A DNA stretch of 27,691 bases from Phycisphaerae bacterium (GTDB lineage Bacteria > Planctomycetota > Phycisphaerae > Tepidisphaerales > Tepidisphaeraceae): positions 1 to 27,691 of the forward strand of contig JACMJD010000521.1 of NCBI GenBank assembly GCA_014380825.1, read 5' to 3'. The notes under the pieces are model-generated. The model was not told the DNA's origin, ran no database searches, and saw only the letters and a list, made by a program, of their open reading frames with translations. Positions 1 to 8,300 of the stretch are shown here, in pieces (within the stretch, counting starts at the first letter, position 1; the number at the start of each line of letters is the position of its first letter). Made by a program: the position numbers and the translations under genes.

Positions 1-1
1 C

Positions 2-397
2 GGAGCACATTTCACCGTCACCGGCGCCGTGCAACTCGCCCGACTGCTCGGCTGGTCCGAGCGCATGATCGGCCTGACGATCATCTCCATCGGAACTGGT
101 TTACCCGAGGTCGTCGCATCGCTCGTTTCCAGTGTCCGCGGGCGAAGCGACGTGGCCATCGGCAACGTGATCGGCTCCAATCTCTTCAACATCCTCGCGA
201 TCCTTGGCTTGGCGGGTCTCGTGTCGCCGATTTCCGTGCAGCCGGCGCTCGCGCGAAGCGACTGCTGGTGGATGCTCGGCGTGACGCTGCTGCTGTTCCC
301 CCTGATCTTCACCGGGCGCAAAATACTGCGATGGGAAGGGGCACTGATGCTGGGAGCGTACGCAGCCTATCTATCGCTGCTCATCGCTGCTTCGTGA
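2..397 (+). CDS. Calcium/sodium antiporter, C-terminal part (5' end outside window)
   Basis: This is the last 131 codons of a gene that begins upstream of the window; the frame is open from base 2. The protein resembles the second half of a K+-dependent Na+/Ca2+ exchanger (YrbG type), an inner-membrane antiporter that exports Ca2+ in exchange for Na+. The second alpha repeat is visible: SIGTGLPEVVASL is followed by GNVIGSNLFNILAILG, which in this family supplies the acidic and Asn residues that bind the ions. Hydrophobic segments follow up to the TGA at 395-397. The usual Ser/Thr before LPE in the alpha motif (GTSLPE) is Gly here, a minor variation. The gene stands apart from the sigma-factor block that follows, separated by 288 bp. 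Confidence 0.85.
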   Translation, partial: GAHFTVTGAVQLARLLGWSERMIGLTIISIGTGLPEVVASLVSSVRGRSDVAIGNVIGSNLFNILAILGLAGLVSPISVQPALARSDCWWMLGVTLLLFPLIFTGRKILRWEGALMLGAYAAYLSLLIAAS

Positions 398-685
398 CGG
401 CACTGTTCGTGATGCCCGGTGCCGCCCGCCCGCATTCCGGACATCGCGCCGGCGTGGCGCGGAGACGACGTGTACGATGGACATGAGCACCGTCGTTGGC
501 AAACGCGCAATTCTTGCAACAATCGATGAAAAGCGAAAGATCGCGAATGCGTAGATGGCGAGCTTCGGCGATGATCTGCAGGATACTCGGAGGTGATAAC
601 GCATTTGGCCGAACGGAACCCCAACGTATCACAGCGAGCGACAACTGACGCGGCCCCGCGCTCATAACTCTGGGGCGATGCGACG

Positions 686-1282
686 ATGAACGAGGTTACA
701 CGTTTACTCTCGACGATTGGGCAGGGGGAGCCAAACGCGGCCTCAAAGCTGATGCCGCTGGTGTACGACGAGTTGCGTCGCTTGGCGGTCCAGCGCTTGG
801 CGTCGGAGCGCAAGGACCACACGCTTCAGGCGACCGCGCTGGTGCATGAAGCGTACGTTCGTCTGGTGGAAGGCGGACACAAGGCGCACTGGGACGGTCG
901 TGGACATTTCTTCGCTGCCGCCGCCGAGGCGATGCGGCGCATCCTCATCGACAGCGCCCGCCGCAAACGCCGGCCTAAACACGGCGGAGACCTTAAACGG
1001 GTGGATCTGGATGAAGCCGCAAAATTCGGCGCTTCGCCGAGTGATGATATTCTCGCCCTTGATGAGTCGCTCATCCGGCTCGCCAGTGAGCAGCCAGTTA
1101 AGGCTGAATTGGTCAAGCTGCGTTTCTTCGCCGGAATGACCATCCGTGAGGCAGCACAGGTGCTTGGCATCTCTGAAGCGACCGCAGAACGTTACTGGAC
1201 GTACGCACGCGTCTGGATTTACTGCGACATGGAAGGCACGGACGATGCATCCAGGCCTTCCCACAATCCCGCGGGCGAGTGA
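686..1282 (+). CDS. ECF-type RNA polymerase sigma factor (planctomycete Sigma70_ECF family)
   Basis: A 198-residue ECF sigma factor that would direct RNA polymerase to a dedicated set of promoters. Region 2 is seen as LMPLVYDELRRLA, then LQATALVHEAYVRL, then GHFFAAAAEAMRRILIDSARR. Region 4 is VKLRFFAGMTIREAAQVLGI followed by the recognition helix SEATAERYWTYARVW, which is typical of the Sigma70_ECF group abundant in Planctomycetota. The ATG at 686 is chosen because the family normally begins just before the VTRLL segment; a GGGG lies about 10 bases upstream. No anti-sigma gene is adjacent. Sigma factors of this group often sit beside Ser/Thr kinase genes, as here, which suggests activity set by phosphorylation (inference). 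The ankyrin gene begins 111 bp downstream. Confidence 0.9.
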   Translation: MNEVTRLLSTIGQGEPNAASKLMPLVYDELRRLAVQRLASERKDHTLQATALVHEAYVRLVEGGHKAHWDGRGHFFAAAAEAMRRILIDSARRKRRPKHGGDLKRVDLDEAAKFGASPSDDILALDESLIRLASEQPVKAELVKLRFFAGMTIREAAQVLGISEATAERYWTYARVWIYCDMEGTDDASRPSHNPAGE

Positions 1283-1393
1283 GGGGACCGAAAGCGTTTG
1301 CTCGCATTGCTCTTGTTCGGGAAGCGCGGAAACGGATGTCCAGTTCCCGCTACTCCCGACATGCTCGAATGCAACCAACTTCGGAGTCCTTCA

Positions 1394-2278
1394 ATGAGAA
1401 CCCTCCTTCAAGTCGTGCGCAACCTGGCACTCGCTCTTGCATCCAGCGTAGTCTGGAAGTCTGTCTCGCTGCTGATGCTATTAGCCATCGGCGTGGAGTG
1501 CGTTCGCATGGTTGGCGCACCACGGAGCGTCAGCACGGATATCGAATTCTGGGTGTTTCACCGTGCCGTATTCGGTAATGACCTTGAGACATTCAAGTCG
1601 CTGGTCGATCGGATGCCAGATCTGAATGCGCGCGATGAACAGGGCTTTACACCGCTGGCACTAGCCGCGCGTTATGGCAGCAACGAGGCCATTGAAATGC
1701 TGCTGTCAAAGGGCGCTGGAGTTGACGAGGCGCACTCGAAGCTCGGCACGCCACTCATGCTCGCACTGGGCAACGGACATCTTCACAGCGCGCGCTTGCT
1801 GTTGGCACGGGGCGCCAACGTCAACGCGCGATGCGAAGGACGGGACCCGCTCACCGTCGCAGTGGTATCGAATAGCCTGGCGTCTGTGGAATTGCTGCTG
1901 CATGCCGGGGCGGATCCGCGCGCCATCGGACGTCCGTGTAGCTTGCTCACGATCGCCGCCCAAAACGACTGTCCCGAAATGATGCGGCAACTGCTCGAAC
2001 TGGGGGTCGATCCTAACATTCCGGACGCCGACGGTAGTCCACCGCTTATCGCTGCGGTCGTAGAACGGGCGACAGAATCGTTGCAGATGCTGCTTCAAGC
2101 CGGCGCCGATCCTGATCAGATCGGCGTGAACGGTCAAACGCCTCGAGATGTGGCGGTCATGATAGACCGCCCCGAAATCTTATCGCTCTTGCGCGAGTTT
2201 CCTGTGAGGACGGGTGGGACGCAGGCGGGCAACCCAGTGACTTCCTCCATGCAAGCACTATCAGCCCATCAAAAATAA
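1394..2278 (+). CDS. Membrane-anchored ankyrin-repeat protein
   Basis: A 294-residue protein with an N-terminal membrane segment (about residues 10-34, rich in L, A and V) and roughly six ankyrin repeats over residues 45-275. Repeats are recognised by the TPLALAA-type helix starts and LLLARGANVNAR / LLLHAGADPRA-type ends, a fold used for protein-protein contact. The ATG at 1394 is preferred over a TTG at 1298 because GGAG lies 7 bases upstream and it places the membrane helix at the N-terminus. It ends 7 bp before the kinase gene, so the two are probably co-translated. With one N-terminal helix and a long soluble tail, the repeats may face either side of the membrane. A role linking the sigma factor to the kinase is inference from position only. 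Confidence 0.8.
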   Translation: MRTLLQVVRNLALALASSVVWKSVSLLMLLAIGVECVRMVGAPRSVSTDIEFWVFHRAVFGNDLETFKSLVDRMPDLNARDEQGFTPLALAARYGSNEAIEMLLSKGAGVDEAHSKLGTPLMLALGNGHLHSARLLLARGANVNARCEGRDPLTVAVVSNSLASVELLLHAGADPRAIGRPCSLLTIAAQNDCPEMMRQLLELGVDPNIPDADGSPPLIAAVVERATESLQMLLQAGADPDQIGVNGQTPRDVAVMIDRPEILSLLREFPVRTGGTQAGNPVTSSMQALSAHQK

Positions 2279-2285
2279 ACCCCTT

Positions 2286-5219
2286 ATGGCTGACTCAGAA
2301 TCCCTAGCTGAAGTTATCTTCTTCGCCGCGATGGAGCGAGAGTCGTCCGTGGACCGCGCGCGGTACGTGGCTGACGCCTGCGCGGGGAACGTTGAGCTGA
2401 AGCACCGCGTCGAGCGACTGCTTGGCGCGCACTCAAAGATCGGGGACTTCCTTCAATCCCCCGCCGCCGCAGACCTAACCGATGTCGCAGGCGATGTTGC
2501 GCGCGGCGTGTCGGCGAGCGAGGAACACGTCGGCAATGTCATCGACAAGTATCGTTTGATGGAGCTGATCGGCGAGGGCGGTTTTGGCTCGGTGTTCCTT
2601 GCCGAGCAGACCAATCCCGTGCAGCGCAGGGTCGCGCTAAAGATCATTAAGCCCGGCATGGACAGTCGCCAAGTTATCGCGCGCTTCGAAGCGGAGCGCC
2701 AAGCGCTGGCGGTCATGGATCACCCGAACATCGCTAAGGTCTTCGACGCCGGCGCAACGGAATCGGGACATCCGTATTTCGTCATGGAGTTGGTCAAGGG
2801 GGTGGCGATCACGGAATACTGCGACGCGCAACGGCTGCCTCCGCGCGCGCGTCTCGAGCTGTTCATCGATGTCTGCCGCGCGATTCAGCACGCGCATCAG
2901 AAGGGCGTTATCCACCGCGATCTCAAGCCGTCCAATGTGCTAGTCGCGATGTATGACGGCCGCCCGGTCCCGAAGGTGATCGACTTCGGTGTCGCCAAGG
3001 CAATCGGAGCGAAGCTTACGGACCGTACACTTTTTACGGGTTTTGGGGCGATCGTCGGGACGCTGGAGTACATGCCGCCCGAGCAGGCTCAGCTCAACGA
3101 GCTTGATGCGGACACGCGCAGCGATATCTATTCGCTAGGCGTTTTGCTGTACGAGTTGTTGACCGGCAGCACCCCGCTGGATCGCGCGCGGCTGATCAAA
3201 CCAGCGATGGAAGAGATGCTTCGCATTATCCGCCAGGATGAACCGCCCAAGCCCAGCGCGCGATTGAGCACTGCAAATGCCTTAGCGTCAATCGCGGCCA
3301 ATCGCAGCCTGGAGCCGAAAAAATTGAGTGGCCTGGTGCGCGGCGAGCTGGACTGGATCGCGATGAAGTGCCTGGAGAAAGATCGGTCTCGCCGGTACGA
3401 GACGGCCAACGGTCTGGCGAATGATGTGCAGAGATATCTCGCCGGAGTAGCGATCCTCGCGGCGCCGCCTTCGGCCACCTACCGTTTGAGAACCTTTGTG
3501 CGACGCCATCGCGGACCGGTGCTAGCTTCGGGCATGGTGTTGTTGGTTCTGATCGCAGGTGTGATTGGGACAACCATCGGGCTTGTCGGACAAGCTCGGC
3601 AAACCCGCATCGCGGAGCAGCAGCGTGCCGCTGCTCAGACGCACGAGCAAACGGCGCGGCGACAGACCGCGATTGCGTCCGCCGTCAGCGACTTTCAGAC
3701 CGACATGCTGGCATCGGCCGACCCCGAGATGCTGCTGGGAGATAAGGTCACAGTGTTGCAAGCCGTAACTGCGGCCGTGAAGGAACTTGATGACGGCAAG
3801 CTAAAGGAGCAGCCGTTGGTGGAAGCGAGCGTGAGAACTGCCATCGGCAGGACATTGCGTGCGCTGGGCCGATACGACGCAGCCGAGCCGAATCTTCGCA
3901 AGGCGCTTGAGCTTCGTCGCAGGTCGTTGCCGGTCGATGATCTTTCCATCGCGACCAGCTTGAACCATCTTGGTTCGCTGGCGCGCGAGCTCGGCAAATT
4001 TACTGATGCTGAGGAGATGTGCGCTCAGGCGTTGAAGATTCGACAGAATGCTTCGCCGGCTGGAGATCGCGGGACTGCCGAAAGCCTGAACAACGTTGCG
4101 GCAGCCCTCTTCGCGCAGGGCAAAACTGGGGAAGCTGAGAAACTGTTCCGTGAAACACTTGAACTCAATCGCCGTATCTGCCCGCCCGGTGCTCAGGAGA
4201 TCGCCACGAGCCTCAACAATTTGGCGACCGTGCTGCGCGATCGAGGTAAATTCGCTGAATGTGAGCCGATTTTTCGCGAAGCGCTAAGCATCTATCGTCA
4301 CGCACTTCCAGCAGGGCATTTGAAGACTGCTAGCGCTGCAGACAACCTGGCCGCACTGCTTCAAGCCCAGAGTCGGCTCGCCGAAGCTGAAATCCTGATT
4401 CGTGAGGCTCTGGAGACTCGACGCAACACACTTCCGGCGGGCCATCCGGATGTTGGAAAGAGCGCGAACAATCTTGCGACTCTGTTAACTGTTCAGGGAA
4501 GATACGCGGACGCCGAAGTTCTCGCGCGCGAGGCGGTGGCTATCGCCCGCAACTCGCTGCCAGCGGCTCATCCCAATATCGCCGGTTCACTGACCACTCT
4601 CGGAGCGGTGCTGTATCACGAAGGAAAGCTTGGCGAATCCGAGCTGATCTACCGTGAGTCGGTAGAAATGTTCCGCAAATTGCTTCCCGCGAATCACCCG
4701 GACATCGCGTTGAGTCTCACCGGCGTCGCTGGAGTGCTCCGCGGACAAAACAAGTTTGATGAGGCCGAACAATTTTACCGCGAAGCGTTGGAGATCTGCC
4801 GCAAATCCATTCCGACGTCAATCAACACGGCGCACGCTCAACAGAACCTCGCGGAAGTGTTGGTGCAGCGCGGAAAGTTCGCCGAGGCCGAGAAACTGTA
4901 TCGCGAGGCGATGAAAGGCTTCGCGCAGCTCGGCGCGGAGCATTGGCGTGTCAGCCAGATGCGCCTTCAGTTAGGGACTGCTCTCATTAAGCAGTCGCGA
5001 TTCGCGGAAGCGGAAACGTTTCTCATCGACGCAGAACGCGCGATCGCCGCGTTGGATCATGTCAAATCTCCTCGTCACGACAGGTGTCTTGAGGGGTTGG
5101 TCACGCTTTATTCACAATGGGACCAGTCCGAGCCAGCGAAGGGTTACGACGCCAAAGCGCGTCATTGGCAAACGATCCTCGCGGCCCAGCAGCCGACCAC
5201 ATCGACGACTCGTCCGTGA
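2286..5219 (+). CDS. Transmembrane Ser/Thr protein kinase with C-terminal TPR domain
   Basis: A 977-residue Hanks-type kinase. Residues 1-85 are the N-terminal region usual in planctomycete kinases. The kinase domain covers about 90-390: Gly-rich loop GEGGFGSV at 96-103, ATP-binding Lys in VALK (K119), catalytic HRDLKPSN at 210-217, DFG at 233-235 and MPPEQ at 263-267. All key residues are present, so it should be active. A membrane helix lies at about 411-434. Residues 500-960 contain about ten TPR units of kinesin-light-chain type (repeated AEPNLRKALELRR-, AEKLFRETLELNR-like helices spaced about 42 residues). The topology puts the kinase in the cytoplasm and the TPRs beyond the membrane. 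The gene follows the ankyrin gene by 7 bp. Its likely targets include the neighbouring sigma factor or the ankyrin protein (inference). Confidence 0.93.
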   Translation: MADSESLAEVIFFAAMERESSVDRARYVADACAGNVELKHRVERLLGAHSKIGDFLQSPAAADLTDVAGDVARGVSASEEHVGNVIDKYRLMELIGEGGFGSVFLAEQTNPVQRRVALKIIKPGMDSRQVIARFEAERQALAVMDHPNIAKVFDAGATESGHPYFVMELVKGVAITEYCDAQRLPPRARLELFIDVCRAIQHAHQKGVIHRDLKPSNVLVAMYDGRPVPKVIDFGVAKAIGAKLTDRTLFTGFGAIVGTLEYMPPEQAQLNELDADTRSDIYSLGVLLYELLTGSTPLDRARLIKPAMEEMLRIIRQDEPPKPSARLSTANALASIAANRSLEPKKLSGLVRGELDWIAMKCLEKDRSRRYETANGLANDVQRYLAGVAILAAPPSATYRLRTFVRRHRGPVLASGMVLLVLIAGVIGTTIGLVGQARQTRIAEQQRAAAQTHEQTARRQTAIASAVSDFQTDMLASADPEMLLGDKVTVLQAVTAAVKELDDGKLKEQPLVEASVRTAIGRTLRALGRYDAAEPNLRKALELRRRSLPVDDLSIATSLNHLGSLARELGKFTDAEEMCAQALKIRQNASPAGDRGTAESLNNVAAALFAQGKTGEAEKLFRETLELNRRICPPGAQEIATSLNNLATVLRDRGKFAECEPIFREALSIYRHALPAGHLKTASAADNLAALLQAQSRLAEAEILIREALETRRNTLPAGHPDVGKSANNLATLLTVQGRYADAEVLAREAVAIARNSLPAAHPNIAGSLTTLGAVLYHEGKLGESELIYRESVEMFRKLLPANHPDIALSLTGVAGVLRGQNKFDEAEQFYREALEICRKSIPTSINTAHAQQNLAEVLVQRGKFAEAEKLYREAMKGFAQLGAEHWRVSQMRLQLGTALIKQSRFAEAETFLIDAERAIAALDHVKSPRHDRCLEGLVTLYSQWDQSEPAKGYDAKARHWQTILAAQQPTTSTTRP

Positions 5220-5353
5220 CCTGCCAAACACTTCTGCAAAATAGTGAACACGCCTGAGGGGATGGCCAGCACTTACTCGCATTGCTTGAGGCCGCGCCAC
5301 GGGCGCGACGCTCTGCAGTCTTTGCAACTTGCTCCTCTAACTATTGGAGACTC

Positions 5354-8300
5354 ATGAAGACTCGGCCAAATCGGAACATGGTTCAGCGTGCGTGTCGCCG
5401 CGGTCTGGCGTCGGCAGCTGGGTCGCCCGCTATGCTCGAGTCGCTGGAAACGCGCAGACTGATGTGCTGGCTACCCTTTGGGCAGGGTGGGCCGGAGTTC
5501 ATCCCTGATTTGCATCCACCCATCAGCGGCGGTCAATCGATGTCAGGGACACCACGCGGCGATGGCGGGGAAAGCACGTCGGTGTCGAGCGGACTGAACT
5601 GGACCAACCGCGGAAGCGCAGGCAACGATCTCGATGGCCTTGCCGCGGTCTTCGGCACGGAAGCCGAGAAGGCGCGAAACGTCGTCGAAGCGGCGCTGGC
5701 GACGTGGACAAAGGTTGTCCCCAACCTGAATAACGGCATCAACCGGATCGATGTTAGCTTCACAATGTCCGGGAAAGGCATCGGTGGCCAAGGAGGCGTG
5801 ACGGCGGTCAGCGATGGCAGGCCCACCGCAGGGCGTATCGACCTGGCCGGCGGCGACGACAGCCACGGCATGGGCTACTGGTTGGATCCGACCCCATACG
5901 AGCATTCGGAGTTCAGCGGCGCGATCAACAACGCCTTCGCGGGTGATGCGACGACCGGCAGTCCGGCATTTGGGAAGTTTGACCTGTTCACGCTCGTGTT
6001 GCTCGAGGCCAGCCATCTTCTCGGCACCGCGAAAAATTCTAATCTGCGGATCTGGACCAGTGGTCTCATGTCCAACATGAACATCACGATCCCGACCGAC
6101 CGCGAGGAAGGCGGCACCGGCGCCGGTCAATTGCCCAATAAGTATTGGCTCTTCAACGGAAACAGCGGCAAGGTCTTGTTCAACGGCAGCTCCGAGACGG
6201 GCGTGCCCAGCGACCGGCTCAATGCCGTACACACCTCCAGCACGACCACGCCGCCCATCGTCTATCAGGGAAATACATACTACGGCTTCGAAGACTCGAA
6301 CAACGCGTTCGGAGAAAACGGCAGACGGTACCTCCCTTCGGGCCCGAATAGCCGGTTCCTCGAGGACGCCTATGGCTACACGATCGTTGAGCCAAGCACA
6401 TTCGGCACCTTTTACGATCGGCTCGACGGCGACGGAACGCTCGACATCCGCACTCGACCGGGCAACAACAACGACTCCGTCGAACTACAGGTGATCGGCA
6501 GCAACCTGCTCGTTGAGATGAGCTTCGGTTCGCCTGTGCCGGGGATCGATCCGGTCTCGCTAAATAGCACCTTCCCATTGAACTCGATTTCAAAAATCAA
6601 GATCGACACCGGCACCGGCTCAGATGCGGTAACGATTCACCCGCTGAGCAGCACCATCCCGATCGCCGTTGACACCGGAGGCGGTGGCTTTGACGTGCTG
6701 ACCGTGGTGGGTTCGGCAGGGTACGACAGCATTGCGGTGGACGCTCCAACGATCACCAGCACCGGCATTAATATCACGTCGTTTGCCGGCCTCAGTCGCC
6801 TAGATCTGCAAGTCGGATTGGGAAATGCCGACGTTCGCATGCCCGACGCAGGCAGCACTCCGGAGGCAAACATCATCGCGCAGGGCGGCGACGAAACCAT
6901 CAATCTGCACTCGCTGAGTACCAACACACCCGTGACCATTTTCGGTAACGGAGGCAATGACACGATCACCCTGGGAACCAGCGTGTCCGATGCCAACACG
7001 ATCAATTCGGAAGTTGTAGTCTTGGGAGGAACGGGCGCCGACCAGTTAAACATTGGCAGCGGCAACTCCGATGCCGTTGCGTCCAACGTCACGTTTGACG
7101 GCGGAACCGGGGGCGGCAATTCCATCGTCTACAACGACACTACTCCCGCGTATGTGGTGCGTTATGACGTGTTCTCTAACCGCGTGAACCGCGACGGCTT
7201 CAACGCGCCTGTTGATCTGTTCTATTCCAACGTCGCGACGATCACCGCCAACGGCGGCGCGGGCAGCGATACATTCACTATCCGCACCGGTGTCACTGCT
7301 GTCGTCCACGCGTTCGGGAACTCCGGCAACGACAGCTTCATCATAGGCGGAGGAAATCTCAACGGGTTCTTTCCCCAAGACATCAACGGCGGACCCGGCA
7401 CCGACACGATTACCTACGACGACTCGGCGAACCCAGCGAACAAAACCTGGGAGTTCAACCAGATCTCGCGCCCCAACGAAATCATCTACGCGGGTTTAGT
7501 CTCACTGTTTACGACAAACTTCGAGTCTGTCGGGATCCTCGCCGGCAATGGCGCTGACCAGATCACGTTCGCCGGTCAGTTTAACCAGGCATTGAACATC
7601 GACGCTGGCGGCGGGACAGATACGTTCACGCTCGGCTATCAGAGCCCGGTACTCTTTTTCAACCCGGTCATGCTTGTCGGCGGCAGCCAGAGCACCACGT
7701 TCAATATCAATGATGCCCAAGTCTACTTCTTTACGACTCTGTCGATGAACGGCGCAACCGGCTTTCTCAACTATCTCAACGTCAACGTGCCCAACGCGGC
7801 CAATTTCACGCTCGGTGAAGGCTACTTCATCCCCGGTGGCGGTAGTACGGCTGCGTTCTCGTACACCAATATCACGACGGCGGTGTTCAACGGAAACTCG
7901 CTCGACAACACCTACACGATCTACAGCGCCGGCAGCCAGTTTGGCACTTTCACGGTCAACGGGAATCTAGGGAACGATTCATTCGTCCTCAAGCCGCAGC
8001 TGGGTGGATACACGTTCGAGCACTTGACGCTCGATGGCAATCAGGGAACGGATGCCTTCACCTACGACGCCAGTGCACTTTCCACCAATGAGATTTACAC
8101 GATTGGCGCGAATTCGCTCCAGCGTTTTACGGGGCAGTTCAACGTCGAACTCATAACCACGGCCAGCGTGAATTCGCTCACGATGACCTGCGGCTCAGGC
8201 GCAGACATAATCCACGTCAACGGCGTCAACACCGCACGTCCGGCTACGATCAATGGCGGCGGCGGCGGCGATATCTACAACGTTTTCGGCTCAGCCTTCG

